From: Anaerolineales bacterium
Lineage (GTDB): Bacteria; Chloroflexota; Anaerolineae; Anaerolineales; Villigracilaceae
Assembly (NCBI GenBank): GCA_026928255.1
Contig: JAIXKJ010000008.1
Coordinates: 93,332 to 157,331, forward strand
Length of the DNA stretch: 64,000 nucleotides
Direction of reading: 5' to 3'
The position numbers and the translations under genes are program-made. Shown piece after piece: positions 43,234 to 51,687 of the stretch. The notes beneath the pieces are model-generated. The model searched no databases and was not told the origin of the DNA. It worked only from the letters and a program-made list of their open reading frames with translations. The first letter of the stretch is position 1, and every line of letters starts with the position of its first letter.

Positions 43234-43869
43234 ATGAACCCAGAAGAACTCGAAGAAGATTACGAAGAACGCCCCTCTTTCAACGAAGAGATTGATTCTG
43301 CCGCCATTGAAGACGCGGTGCGCTCGATGCTCGTCGCCTTCGGCGAAGACCCGCAGCGCGAAGGCTTGCTCAACACGCCCAAGCGCGTCGGACGCATGTA
43401 CCCCGAATTGCTCAGCGGCTACCGAACGGACGTGGACAAACTCGTCAATAAAGCCATCTTCAACGTAACCTACGACGACATGGTCATCATCCGCGATATT
43501 GAATATTACAGTTTATGCGAACATCACATGCTGCCCTTCATCGGGCGCGCGCACGTCGCTTACATCCCCAAAGGGCAAGTGATCGGGCTGTCGAAAATTC
43601 CGCGCATTGTGGATATGTTCGCCCGCCGCTTGCAAGTCCAAGAGCGGATGACGCGCCAAATCGCGGACTTCGTCAACGACTTGCTTCACCCGCAAGGCGT
43701 GGCGGTCGTCGTCGAAGGCTTGCACATGTGCGGCATGATGCGCGGCGTGAAAAAACACGACGCGCGCATGACCACCTCCACCATGTTGGGACTCTTCCGC
43801 AAGAGCATCAACACCCGCCAAGAATTTTTAGATCACATCAATCGCGGCGAAGCGCCGCTGCGGATATAG
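43234..43869 (+). CDS. folE: GTP cyclohydrolase I
   Basis: The 211-residue enzyme converts GTP to 7,8-dihydroneopterin triphosphate, the first step of folate synthesis. The zinc ligands are in [20 protein letters not shown] (about 94-113) and the later cysteine is in [17 protein letters not shown]-type substrate contacts appear as [11 protein letters not shown] 30-residue acidic N-terminal extension precedes the core. ATG 43,234 follows ggagttgcagcc; the frame upstream contains the promoter. The last 32 bases overlap the 3' end of the convergent folK. Confidence 0.95.
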   Translation: MNPEELEEDYEERPSFNEEIDSAAIEDAVRSMLVAFGEDPQREGLLNTPKRVGRMYPELLSGYRTDVDKLVNKAIFNVTYDDMVIIRDIEYYSLCEHHMLPFIGRAHVAYIPKGQVIGLSKIPRIVDMFARRLQVQERMTRQIADFVNDLLHPQGVAVVVEGLHMCGMMRGVKKHDARMTTSTMLGLFRKSINTRQEFLDHINRGEAPLRI

Positions 43870-44335
43870 CCAAATCGTCGCGCTTTCGCATCCACGCCTG
43901 ACTTTGAATCCGCGCCGCAAAATCGGACAATTTTTCCCCTTCGGCGGTTTCAAAGTCGGGCAGCAATTCCGCCAACGGCACGCCGACGAAAGCCTGACTC
44001 CAAGTTTCAATTTTATGCGGAACGTCGTCAAATAAAACGATGTCAATGTCCATCTGACGCGGCGCGTTTTTATTCTTGCTTCTCATGCGTCCCAACGCCG
44101 ATTCAATCGGGCGCGTTACGCCGTGCCGAATTTGCGCGGCGTTAAACGGCGTAACCAACAAAATACAAAGGTTCAAAAAATTCGGGCCAGGGTAGCCGAC
44201 CGATTCCGTCTCCCACACCGAAGAGACGGCTTCAATCGTCCCCGCTTTGCTCAACAATTTCAACGCTTGCAAAATGTGTTTTTCAGGCTCAAGGTTCGAG
44301 CCGAGATTGAGATACGCGCGATGAGTCTCGTTCAT
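43838..44335 (-). CDS. folK: 2-amino-4-hydroxy-6-hydroxymethyldihydropteridine pyrophosphokinase
   Basis: The product is about 165 residues. It has the HPPK opening [14 protein letters not shown], the YPGPNFLN segment and [12 protein letters not shown], whose aspartates bind magnesium. HPPK transfers pyrophosphate to hydroxymethyl-dihydropterin. ATG 44,335 overlaps the folB stop (ATGA), so the two are coupled. The longer upstream frame is a shadow of folB. The C-terminal tail extends about 10 residues past the usual end and lies antisense to folE. Confidence 0.92.
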   Translation of the reverse strand: MNETHRAYLNLGSNLEPEKHILQALKLLSKAGTIEAVSSVWETESVGYPGPNFLNLCILLVTPFNAAQIRHGVTRPIESALGRMRSKNKNAPRQMDIDIVLFDDVPHKIETWSQAFVGVPLAELLPDFETAEGEKLSDFAARIQSQAWMRKRDDLAISAAALRRD

Positions 44336-44682
44336 CTTTCGCGTTCGATCTCCACGCCGACAGATTGCGAAAAGCGCACCGCGCCCGGCTTCTCGACGCG
44401 CACAATCACTTTTTGCGCCAGCGGCTCTTCCAAACAAATTTGCGCCAAATCGTTGACCAGCGCTTCCACCGTCAGCCGTTTGGCGCTCTCGGCGTGATGT
44501 TGCAACTTCTTCGCCAACGCGCTGTAATCCACGCAATCGGCGATGTCGTCCGTTTCGGCGGCGCGGGTTGCGTCGGCAAAGATGACGACGTTAATCAAAA
44601 TATCCTGCTCTTTTTCGCGCTCCCAATCGCGGATGCCGATAATGCCGCGCGCCAGCAAATCTTTAATAAAAATTTTGTCCAT
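44332..44682 (-). CDS. folB: dihydroneopterin aldolase
   Basis: The 116-residue protein has the family pattern IFIKDLLARGIIGIRDWEREKEQDILINV, the conserved CVDYSALAKKL, and the active-site glutamate and lysine region ALVNDLAQICLE…VIVRVEKPGAV. It converts dihydroneopterin to hydroxymethyl-dihydropterin and glycolaldehyde. It sits between the SDR gene (9 bases away) and folK (4-base overlap) in one operon. Confidence 0.93.
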   Translation of the reverse strand: MDKIFIKDLLARGIIGIRDWEREKEQDILINVVIFADATRAAETDDIADCVDYSALAKKLQHHAESAKRLTVEALVNDLAQICLEEPLAQKVIVRVEKPGAVRFSQSVGVEIERER

Positions 44683-44691
44683 AGCGTTTCC

Positions 44692-45414
44692 TTATACTAA
44701 ATGCCGTCCCCCGTCCACGTGGATAATTTCGCCCGTGATGTAAGCGGGACCGCTCAACAAAAACAGCAGCGCCTCTTCGACTTCGCCCGCCGCGCTCCAC
44801 CTTTGAGCGGGTACCGCTTCGACGATTTTTTCCTGCGCTGACGGATTATCGGCCGGCGGAAGAATCGCCCCCAGCGCCAACCCGTTGACGGCGATCTTCG
44901 GCGCGAGCGCCAGCGCCATAGATTTCGTCAGCGCCGCCAACGCGGCTTTGCTAATCGCGTAGGGGAAGTGATCCGCGCCTGGGCGCAAAGCGCGCCAATC
45001 CAAAATGTTGACGATTCGCTGCGCGTCCGCGCTTTGAGCGAAAGCCTGACTCAACAAAAACGGCGCGGCGAGGTTGACGTTGAGGTGTTTGTTCCAATCG
45101 TCGAGCGTGGTCTCTTGCATGGAAAGCGGCGCGAAAATCGCGGCGCTGTTCACCAGCCCGTACAGCGGACTCAACGCTTGCGCGCGCTCAATCAGTTGCG
45201 CGGCGCTTTCGGGTTGAGAAAAATCGGCGGAGAGAATCCACGCGCGACGGCCGAGCGCGGCGATTTCGTCCCGCACGGATTGCGCCGCTTCGGGCGAATG
45301 CCCGTGATGCAAGATTACGTCCGCGCCGGCTTGGGCGCAAGCGACGGCAAAGCGTCGTCCCAGCCGCCGCGCCGCGCCGGTTACTAAAATGGTCTTTTCG
45401 CGCAAATCGTTCAT
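44692..45414 (-). CDS. SDR-family reductase, likely pteridine/dihydrofolate reductase (FolM/PTR1-like)
   Basis: The 240-residue short-chain dehydrogenase has the cofactor motif TGAARRLGRR (residues 12-21). The arginine pair in place of the usual glycine-rich form is characteristic of pteridine reductases. HHGHSPEA follows the second strand, the catalytic YAISK is at about 156-160, and GLALGAILPP follows. FolM/PTR1 enzymes reduce dihydromonapterin or dihydrofolate with NADPH. Placement as first gene of the folB-folK operon strongly supports a pterin substrate, although the precise substrate is inferred. TAGAAT lies 6 nt before the ATG. Confidence 0.82.
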   Translation of the reverse strand: MNDLREKTILVTGAARRLGRRFAVACAQAGADVILHHGHSPEAAQSVRDEIAALGRRAWILSADFSQPESAAQLIERAQALSPLYGLVNSAAIFAPLSMQETTLDDWNKHLNVNLAAPFLLSQAFAQSADAQRIVNILDWRALRPGADHFPYAISKAALAALTKSMALALAPKIAVNGLALGAILPPADNPSAQEKIVEAVPAQRWSAAGEVEEALLFLLSGPAYITGEIIHVDGGRHLV

Positions 45415-45420
45415 GCGCTT

Positions 45421-45426
45421 ATTCTA
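45421..45426 (-). promoter_or_regulatory. -10 box TAGAAT of the SDR-folB-folK operon
   Basis: On the minus strand TAGAAT ends exactly 6 nt before the ATG at 45,414. It lies immediately downstream of the terminator of the preceding minus-strand gene. Confidence 0.55.
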
Positions 45427-45433
45427 CTACGCA

Positions 45434-45465
45434 TAAAAAAACAGCCTTGTCTGTGGACAAGGCTG
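45434..45465 (-). terminator. intrinsic terminator of the 45,489-46,055 gene
   Basis: On the minus strand CAGCCTTGTC and GACAAGGCTG pair across a 4-base loop, followed by TTTTTTT. It lies 23 bases after the stop of the secreted-protein gene and just before the folate-operon promoter. Confidence 0.88.
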
Positions 45466-45488
45466 AATATAAATTAAACGTTTTTCAA

Positions 45489-46055
45489 TTACGGTAACGG
45501 CGCCGGAATCGGACAAGATGGAAAGTAATACGCGGGTCCGTCATAAGGCACGGGATCTGGGGAGCAGTTTCCAGAGACGTCAAAATCATAGAATTCTACC
45601 GGCCATACTTGCCCATTATAGGTGTAATAGCCTATTTCGCCATATTCCGCAGGTTCGTCTTGACAAATGGGACCATAATTAACCCATGAATTCGTCCAAA
45701 ATGAATTCCAGGCTTTATAGCAATATGGCGCTCGGTCTGGCACTTTCGTCCAAAACTTGGAGCCGCCAAAATAAATGGTTACGTTCTTTCCGCCAATCGT
45801 CCTCGCGGCGTGACAAATCGCCGTTTTGTCGTCCAGTTGACGGCAGTACATCGGAACGCGATCTCCGCCTTGCACTTTGACAAAGCTGTTCAACTCGTCC
45901 GCGCTAAACGATCCGCTGACGCGAAAGATGAATGTGGGGCCGGCTTCGTCGTTGCGAACCTGCGTCAACTCGATGGCTGTCCCCGCAAATGCCGTGCCGA
46001 CGCTGGCAAACAACAACCCCAATAATGTAAGAAGAGCAAAAAACGTCTTTTTCAT
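45489..46055 (-). CDS. secreted cysteine-containing protein of unknown function, paralogue 1
   Basis: The 188-residue protein has a clear signal peptide (residues 1-24, ending AFAG). The mature part is beta-rich and contains six or more cysteines in pairs (for example YCRQLDDKTAICHAARTIGG and PYCYK…PICQ). I do not recognise the family. It is strongly similar to the product of 48,175-48,747, including the identical segments AGPTFIFRVSG, DELNSFVKVQGGD and TIGGKNVTIYFGG. The C-terminal third is tyrosine- and proline-rich and varies more. It has its own terminator and a ggagaaaccc ribosome-binding site. An extracellular or surface-exposed role is expected. Confidence 0.8.
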   Translation of the reverse strand: MKKTFFALLTLLGLLFASVGTAFAGTAIELTQVRNDEAGPTFIFRVSGSFSADELNSFVKVQGGDRVPMYCRQLDDKTAICHAARTIGGKNVTIYFGGSKFWTKVPDRAPYCYKAWNSFWTNSWVNYGPICQDEPAEYGEIGYYTYNGQVWPVEFYDFDVSGNCSPDPVPYDGPAYYFPSCPIPAPLP

Positions 46056-46254
46056 GGGTTTCTCCTTTTGTCGTTCTTTTATCTTATTCTAATTTTGTAG
46101 CATATTATTAGACAAAATGCAACTTATTTTTTAGATTTGGAGCGCGCCTCCTTTCTTTACCTTTTAATTTTACTCAAATTCCCCACAGGCGGCATGGTAC
46201 TTAAGTACGATATTAAACGATCTCGTTGTGTGGAATATTCGTCAAGGAGCAAAG

Positions 46255-46260
46255 TATAAT
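46255..46260 (+). promoter_or_regulatory. -10 box TATAAT upstream of the lipoprotein gene
   Basis: TATAAT lies 30 nt before the ATG at 46,291 in the gap between divergent genes. The remainder of this 235-base gap (46,056-46,290) is AT-rich and holds no gene that I can see. Confidence 0.45.
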
Positions 46261-46290
46261 TTTGCAAATCCTGTTTTGGAGTCGGTCGAG

Positions 46291-48108
46291 ATGGCAAAAA
46301 AAAACGCGCATTTCCTTCTTTTTATATTATCTAGTTTTCTCTTGATCTCTTGCGTTCAAGAAATGTCAACTCTGACTTTGACCGAAGTTCCGACGGCGGA
46401 AGAAACGTCCGCGCCGCCGCCCCTCCCCGCCGAAAATTCAACGCCGCCGATTTCCGCTTCCCCCACCGAAAGCCTTGTTTCTCAAAGCGAAACGCCGTCC
46501 GCCTCGACCGAAACGCTAATTTACGACGACGGCAAAAACGTCGTCGCCATAAATTCCGCAACTGGCGCGACTCAAATATTAATTTCCAGAGACGAATTGA
46601 AATTCATTTTCGGCGAGGACAAATCCGCGCAATCGTACACTTACGAAAAAGAAATCCCTTTTCAAATTTCTCTTTCGCCCAACCTAAAAGAAGCGCTCAT
46701 TTCCTTTTGCTCAATTCTCGACAGCAAATTCCGTTGCTCAAACGAATATTTTATCTATTCGCTGGAAGAAAAGACCGCCATCCGCCTGCCGAAACCAGAC
46801 GCTTACGGCGCGTACTGGGTTTGGTCGCCCGACAGTTCCAAACTTGCAGGCGCGTCGTGGACTTATAACGCGGCGGACTACGAACTTCTGCGCTTTTATT
46901 CCGTTAATCATGACGGAACAAATTTAGTCGCTCTCTCTGCCGTTACCAACGACAATTGGCAAACGGACTGGCATCCGGGAAGCGGCGCGATTCTTCCATT
47001 GACCTACGCGGCAAATTTTCGCTCCATCCTCGCCGACGGTTCGGGCGAGCCGGATATTTTTGTCTCAGGCTTGGCGCAAAACGATAAAATCCGCTGTCTT
47101 TCATTCTCGCCTGATTTCAATCGCGTCGCGTTCCTCGTTCATCAAGACGGCGACTTAGACCGTAACCGCATTTATGTCGCCCGTTCCGATTTTGCGGAAG
47201 TTTCCTTAATCGCGGAATATCCAATGGACGCTCGATATTTGTGCGACATGCAATGGTCTTCGGATCAGCGCTTTGTTTCTATCGAAGGTCATGCCGACGC
47301 GAGAGCGGAGGTTGGCGCAAAGCAAAATAACCTCGCGACGCAAAGCGCGTTGATCAACCTTGAAGCCAACAGCGTCTCTCCCGTTTCCCAAAACGCTTTC
47401 GCCTGCGGGTGGACTCCAAACAACGAATTAATTTATGAAGACGAGACGAGCGTCGCGCTGTTTGATCCGACGACTTTGCAATCTAGCGCGTTGCCCGAAG
47501 CGCTGACTTCGCTCGTCAAGCATTGTCCGCTTCAATGGCTGAAAAGCGCGCCCGCGCTAAATATCCCGCAAGGGCTTCCCGTTCGCAACGCTTGTCATCC
47601 TGGCGGCGAAATCACAGACGACCAAAAGGAAAACGCGGCGCTCTCGCCTTTATTTGACGTCCTTTCCGTTTCTTCGTCTCTCGACGACGAAACCTTGTCC
47701 GTAACGTTTCACTCCGCCGCCGCAAGCAAGAACCTTAACGATTTTCTTTCGCCGGGCGTTCCCGAACCGTACTTAAACGGCTGGGAAGTTTTAATTGATT
47801 CGGACAATAACTTTTTATCCGGCGATAAAGTTGGGACAGACTATCGCTTTTCGGTGGGAGTCAAACCTCGCCCGAACGGAAATCCGCCGGGCTTGGCGGG
47901 CGTTATCCTCAAATTTGACGCGGATAAAAAAACATACGTCCCCATTGAAGCGCTTCAAATGCTGTACGACCCCGACGCGGCGACGCTGACGTTAACCGGA
48001 AAAATTCCGGGCATAACCCAAATTTCGCGTTTGGTATTTCTCTCGCGCGTCGTCAGCGGGATGAACGGCTCGACTCCTAACGTCGGCGGAGACAGGCTTT
48101 GCGATTAA
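46291..48108 (+). CDS. lipoprotein with TolB/WD40-like beta-propeller
   Basis: The 605-residue protein has a lipoprotein signal peptide (MAKKNAHFLLFILSSFLLISC, cysteine at residue 21) and a low-complexity Ser/Thr/Pro linker (about 30-80). Propeller-type blades recur as VWSPDSSKLAGASW and LSFSPDFNRVAFLVHQDGD. The C-terminal 150 residues form a separate beta domain with LIDSDNNFLSGDKVGTDYRF, reminiscent of domains that read calcium-type DxDN loops. The substrate or ligand is unknown. ATG 46,291 is selected because the signal peptide begins there. It is flanked by two paralogous secreted-protein genes on the other strand. Confidence 0.75.
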   Translation: MAKKNAHFLLFILSSFLLISCVQEMSTLTLTEVPTAEETSAPPPLPAENSTPPISASPTESLVSQSETPSASTETLIYDDGKNVVAINSATGATQILISRDELKFIFGEDKSAQSYTYEKEIPFQISLSPNLKEALISFCSILDSKFRCSNEYFIYSLEEKTAIRLPKPDAYGAYWVWSPDSSKLAGASWTYNAADYELLRFYSVNHDGTNLVALSAVTNDNWQTDWHPGSGAILPLTYAANFRSILADGSGEPDIFVSGLAQNDKIRCLSFSPDFNRVAFLVHQDGDLDRNRIYVARSDFAEVSLIAEYPMDARYLCDMQWSSDQRFVSIEGHADARAEVGAKQNNLATQSALINLEANSVSPVSQNAFACGWTPNNELIYEDETSVALFDPTTLQSSALPEALTSLVKHCPLQWLKSAPALNIPQGLPVRNACHPGGEITDDQKENAALSPLFDVLSVSSSLDDETLSVTFHSAAASKNLNDFLSPGVPEPYLNGWEVLIDSDNNFLSGDKVGTDYRFSVGVKPRPNGNPPGLAGVILKFDADKKTYVPIEALQMLYDPDAATLTLTGKIPGITQISRLVFLSRVVSGMNGSTPNVGGDRLCD

Positions 48109-48112
48109 TAAA

Positions 48113-48156
48113 ATTACGCCAAGTTCTAATTTTACAAAACTTGGCGTAATAATTTT
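48113..48156. terminator. bidirectional intrinsic terminator
   Basis: A perfect 13-bp stem (attacgccaagtt paired with aacttggcgtaat) with a 12-base loop lies between two convergent genes and has T-rich flanks in both directions. It serves the lipoprotein gene and the second secreted paralogue. Confidence 0.85.
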
Positions 48157-48174
48157 CTTAATGCAGTTATAAAT

Positions 48175-48747
48175 TTAGGGGGGGCAACCCGGATAATAAT
48201 AAGCGGGTCCCGTATATGGCGCGGGGGTAGGACAAGAAGACCAAGCGTCAAAATCGTAAAATTGAACCCAACCTCCGTAGGTAGTCCCGCCAATAGAATA
48301 GCTATAGGTCGCAGTATCAAAAGGCTCGGCGGGACCATTTTGACAAAGAGGACCAAAATTCACCCACATATTTCCCGTAAACCCCCACCAGTCATAAGCG
48401 TTGTAGCAATATTTGGGCAAACTTTGCTCGGGGACTTTTACCCAAAATTTCGCGCCGCCAAAATAAATAGTTACGTTTTTTCCGCCAATCGTCCTAGCGG
48501 CATGACAGATAACTGTGTCATCTTCAATTTGCCGACAATATAAAGGGACATGATCTCCGCCTTGCACCTTGACAAAACTATTAAGTTCGTCGTTTGTAAA
48601 AGTTCCGCTGACGCGAAAGATAAATGTGGGTCCTGCCACGTCATTACGCACTAACTTCAGCTCGATTGCCGAACCTGCAAGCGCAATTCCTGTGGAAGCA
48701 ACCAACATTCCCAAAACAATGAGAACGACAAAAAAAATTCTTTTCAT
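48175..48747 (-). CDS. secreted cysteine-containing protein of unknown function, paralogue 2
   Basis: The 190-residue protein has a signal peptide (1-24, ending ALAG) and the same core as the 45,489-46,055 product: VRNDVAGPTFIFRVSG, DELNSFVKVQGGDHVPLYCRQ, VICHAARTIGGKNVTIYFGG and a Tyr/Pro/Cys-rich C terminus ending YYYPGCPP. Most cysteines are conserved between the two paralogues, which suggests disulfides outside the cytoplasm. The two copies have diverged mainly between residues 105 and 165. Function unknown. Confidence 0.8.
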   Translation of the reverse strand: MKRIFFVVLIVLGMLVASTGIALAGSAIELKLVRNDVAGPTFIFRVSGTFTNDELNSFVKVQGGDHVPLYCRQIEDDTVICHAARTIGGKNVTIYFGGAKFWVKVPEQSLPKYCYNAYDWWGFTGNMWVNFGPLCQNGPAEPFDTATYSYSIGGTTYGGWVQFYDFDAWSSCPTPAPYTGPAYYYPGCPP

Positions 48748-48933
48748 CTGGCAACTCCTATCCCATGAAAATTTGTATTTATAGTTTACTCATTTTTCGA
48801 TAAAATGCAATAGGGAAATTAAGGCATGGCGCAAACGCCTCCAACGCACCCATCTTCATACTTCTTCAATCATTTGCTTATAATAGCTTTATGTTTGCCA
48901 AAAAATTCTTTTATAACCCAGCGAGGATCGGCT

Positions 48934-49815
48934 ATGAAAAAAACAATTCTATCTTTGATTTTATTGCTGTCCGCTTGCGCGTCGCCGCCGCAACAACCCG
49001 AAACTAAGCGCGACGTTCCTACGGAGGTCATCGTCCAAGCAGAAGCGACAAATGCGGAAGCGCCCGCGCAAGACGACTCGTCCGCAAATCAGACGCCGCT
49101 CTATTTCGCCGCGCCGCTTTCCGCCGGACCTGTAACGATCGTCGCGCTTGGCGATAGTTTAACCGAAGGCGACGGCGATGAATCTGGGCGCGGATATAGC
49201 GGACGGCTATTGGACATGATCAACGCCATCCGCCCCGATTCGACGCTGACTAATTTGGGAAAATCGGGTTGGAACTCCGACGCGCTCATCAACGGCGATC
49301 AAGGCTTGCCCGGTCAACTTCCGCAAGCCGCGAGCGAATTGCAAAGCGCTTCTTCGCAAGGGAAAGCGGCTTTGGCGCTCGTTTGGATCGGCAGCAACGA
49401 TTTATGGTATTTGTACGAATACGGCGGCGCAATCGGCGACGCGCAAGAAGCGGACGACGCCGCTCATTTCGCCGCCAACATGGACGCAATCTTAAGCGCT
49501 TTGCGCGGCGCGGGCGCGGAAGTAGTCGTCGCCTTGCTGGACGATCAATCGTATCGTCCCGTCGCGTTAAAAGGCGAAGCCTTCACGGAAATCACGCCCA
49601 ATAAGTTAAAGCGCATGTCCGCGCATGTGCAAACCTACAATCAAATCATCCGCGAGAAGGCGGAGAAATACGGCGCGTTAACGGTAGATTTCTACTCGAC
49701 GGATATTTTCACCAACCCCGCCACGCTCTACGACGACGGCAATCATCCTAACTCGGCGGGTTACGACATCATCGCACAAAAATGGTTTGACGCGCTTGCG
49801 CCGTTGTTGAAATAG
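48934..49815 (+). CDS. SGNH/GDSL-family hydrolase lipoprotein
   Basis: The 293-residue protein has a lipobox signal (MKKTILSLILLLSAC) and an SGNH hydrolase domain: block I ALGDSLTEGDG (catalytic serine at about 71), a glycine at LGKSGWNS, block III IGSNDLW, and block V DDGNHPNSAGYD with the catalytic aspartate and histidine. Enzymes of this type are esterases or acetyl-ester hydrolases, here on the outer face of the membrane. ATG 48,934 follows gcgaggatcgg. The in-frame codons further upstream belong to the intergenic region. Confidence 0.9.
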   Translation: MKKTILSLILLLSACASPPQQPETKRDVPTEVIVQAEATNAEAPAQDDSSANQTPLYFAAPLSAGPVTIVALGDSLTEGDGDESGRGYSGRLLDMINAIRPDSTLTNLGKSGWNSDALINGDQGLPGQLPQAASELQSASSQGKAALALVWIGSNDLWYLYEYGGAIGDAQEADDAAHFAANMDAILSALRGAGAEVVVALLDDQSYRPVALKGEAFTEITPNKLKRMSAHVQTYNQIIREKAEKYGALTVDFYSTDIFTNPATLYDDGNHPNSAGYDIIAQKWFDALAPLLK

Positions 49816-50856
49816 TTACGGACTGCCAAAATCTACGGCGATAAAATCGCCATACGAGCCGTTAGAGAAATAAGCGTAGCCGACGCCCATTTCTGCGGAT
49901 TTGACGCTGAGGATCGCGTCGCGGTGAATTTGGTCGCTCATCCACCACGTCAGCGCCGCCTGCGGACCGCCGCCGCCGTAGATGATTTCCTCCACATAAG
50001 AAGCGGCGTAGCCCGCCGCCGCAACCCGCGAGCGGACGGACGAACCGTCCGAACCCGCGTGGCTGATCATGCCATTGCAAGCCATGTCGGCGGCGTGGCT
50101 TTGCGCGGCAGATTCCAATTGCGCGTTGACCGTCAGCGCGGGCAACCCCGCGTTGGCGCGTTCTTGATTAATCAACGACGCAATTTGATTGACATACCCC
50201 GCGTTCGTCGAATAGTTGCAATTTGCGCCGCCGCCGCTGACGGGCGGAAGAGTCGCGTTTGGCGCGCTGGGAGTCGTCGGCAAATTTGTCGAAGCGCCGA
50301 CGGTAATCTTCACCCAAAACGTTCGCTCCGTGCCGATTGGCACGCTCTTTCCGCTGGCGTCGTGGATCGAGAAATTTCCAGTATAAGAGCCGTCGGCGGA
50401 AGGGGCGGTCAGCGAAACTGAAATTTCGACGGATTTTTTCGGCGGCGTATCCGCTATCGGCGCGGAAAGGGGCGCGTTCATTCGGTCGCCTGATTCAAAT
50501 TTGACGACGTATCCCGCCCATGTGCAAGTTCCGTTGTTAATCAATTCCCAGGTTTTGACAAAGGCTTCGCCCGCTTTCATTTTCATTCCATCGGGGACGG
50601 TTACATCGCGGACGAAGACGGCGCTGTCCGTACAGTTGGGGTCGGCGGTAACGGGCGGCAAGGTCGGCGCGAGCGTACTTTCCAAAGTCGCCGTCGGCGT
50701 GGGCGGGACGTAGCCCGATTTTGTCGGCGGGAGCGTGGCGGTGATAAATTTGGGCGCGACGGGCGCAGGCGTTTCTTCGGTTTCCACCGAAATGCAGGCG
50801 GAAAGCAACGCGACGATTAAAAGAAAGGGCAAAGCGTTTTTTATTTTCTTATTCAC
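49816..50856 (-). CDS. lipoprotein with NBR1-type Ig domain and CAP/SCP domain
   Basis: The product is about 346 residues and starts at GTG 50,856, preceded by aaaggaatccgc. The lipobox is LLIVALLSAC. A Thr/Pro linker precedes an Ig-like domain of the NBR1 Trp-rich type (FVRDVTVPDGMKMKAGEAFVKTWELINNGTCTW, quoted here only as positions 81-113, with the Trp at 103 and 113). A second linker precedes a CAP domain (about 220-346) with LINQERANAGLPALTVN, SHAADMACNG, HAGSDG and the closing GDFIAVDF. The histidines of the CAP cavity are present. The upstream part of the long open frame is antisense. It is last in an operon with the 272-residue membrane protein and the GT2 gene. Confidence 0.85.
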   Translation of the reverse strand: MNKKIKNALPFLLIVALLSACISVETEETPAPVAPKFITATLPPTKSGYVPPTPTATLESTLAPTLPPVTADPNCTDSAVFVRDVTVPDGMKMKAGEAFVKTWELINNGTCTWAGYVVKFESGDRMNAPLSAPIADTPPKKSVEISVSLTAPSADGSYTGNFSIHDASGKSVPIGTERTFWVKITVGASTNLPTTPSAPNATLPPVSGGGANCNYSTNAGYVNQIASLINQERANAGLPALTVNAQLESAAQSHAADMACNGMISHAGSDGSSVRSRVAAAGYAASYVEEIIYGGGGPQAALTWWMSDQIHRDAILSVKSAEMGVGYAYFSNGSYGDFIAVDFGSP

Positions 50857-50867
50857 GCGGATTCCTT

Positions 50868-51686
50868 TTACGGCACAAGTCGGCAGTTGACGACTTGCGC
50901 CGCGACGGCGTCGCAAAGCAGCCAGTCGTCGCCAAAGTTTGCCCAAATTTGGACTTGCTCGGTCGGCAGGTCGAGCGAAGCGATCATCAAACGGCGCGGA
51001 CTTTTCACGAGGTCGCCCGCCGCCGTCAACGCAGAGACGCGCATCGCGCGCGCCGTCGCTTTGTCCACTGTGGAGAGGTCGTGGTCGGCGGCGAATTGAA
51101 TCGCGCGGTCGAGGCTGAGGATGGAGTCGCGCGTTTTGGCATGGAACGCCCCGTCTGCCAGCGAGCCGACGACAAGGAAAACAATCGCGGCGACGAGCAG
51201 CGGCGCGGTCATCCGCCCCGAAGCGGAAGAGAACGCCGCTTGCTCCAAAAGCGGATATTCTAAAATCCCCGCCAGCGCCGCGCCGATTCCGAAAAAGAGA
51301 GCCGCCACGCCGACGAGCAACATGGAATTTTCCGTCGGCGGAGTAAAACGCCCGGCGAGCGCGGGCGCAAAAATTGAAAGCAGAAAACGCCAGCCGTCGA
51401 AGGGCATCCAAACCGCAAGGCAAGCGGAAGCGAACGCCGCCGTCAGCCAGGCGGAAATTGTAAGGAAGACGTTTTCGTAACGCATCGTCAGCCAGCCCGC
51501 GCCGCCAAACGCGGCGACGGAGACCAAGCCGCCAATGAGGAAGCGAACCCAGGCTAATACGGCGCGCGCTTGCCAAAGCAGAAAAGCGTCTTTGCCCCAC
51601 AGGGCAAGAGCGAGCGCAACGCCAGCGGACAAGCCGTAAAGCCAGCCGAATTTTCTTTTTTCGCTAAGGATTAAATTGGATTGCAT
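50868..51686 (-). CDS. polytopic membrane protein of unknown function (272 aa)
   Basis: Six hydrophobic segments occupy residues 12-185, followed by a soluble C-terminal domain of about 85 residues (LDRAIQFAADHDLSTVDKAT… ending VVNCRLVP). I recognise no family. It starts one base after the GT2 stop and ends 11 bases before the CAP-lipoprotein GTG, so the three genes form one transcription unit. Confidence 0.7.
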   Translation of the reverse strand: MQSNLILSEKRKFGWLYGLSAGVALALALWGKDAFLLWQARAVLAWVRFLIGGLVSVAAFGGAGWLTMRYENVFLTISAWLTAAFASACLAVWMPFDGWRFLLSIFAPALAGRFTPPTENSMLLVGVAALFFGIGAALAGILEYPLLEQAAFSSASGRMTAPLLVAAIVFLVVGSLADGAFHAKTRDSILSLDRAIQFAADHDLSTVDKATARAMRVSALTAAGDLVKSPRRLMIASLDLPTEQVQIWANFGDDWLLCDAVAAQVVNCRLVP

Positions 51687-51687
51687 G

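Noticed and set aside
49816..51600. 594-codon frame as a single protein
   Set aside because: Only the part from the GTG at 50,856 encodes the lipoprotein. The upstream 250 codons are a shadow of the 272-residue membrane-protein gene.
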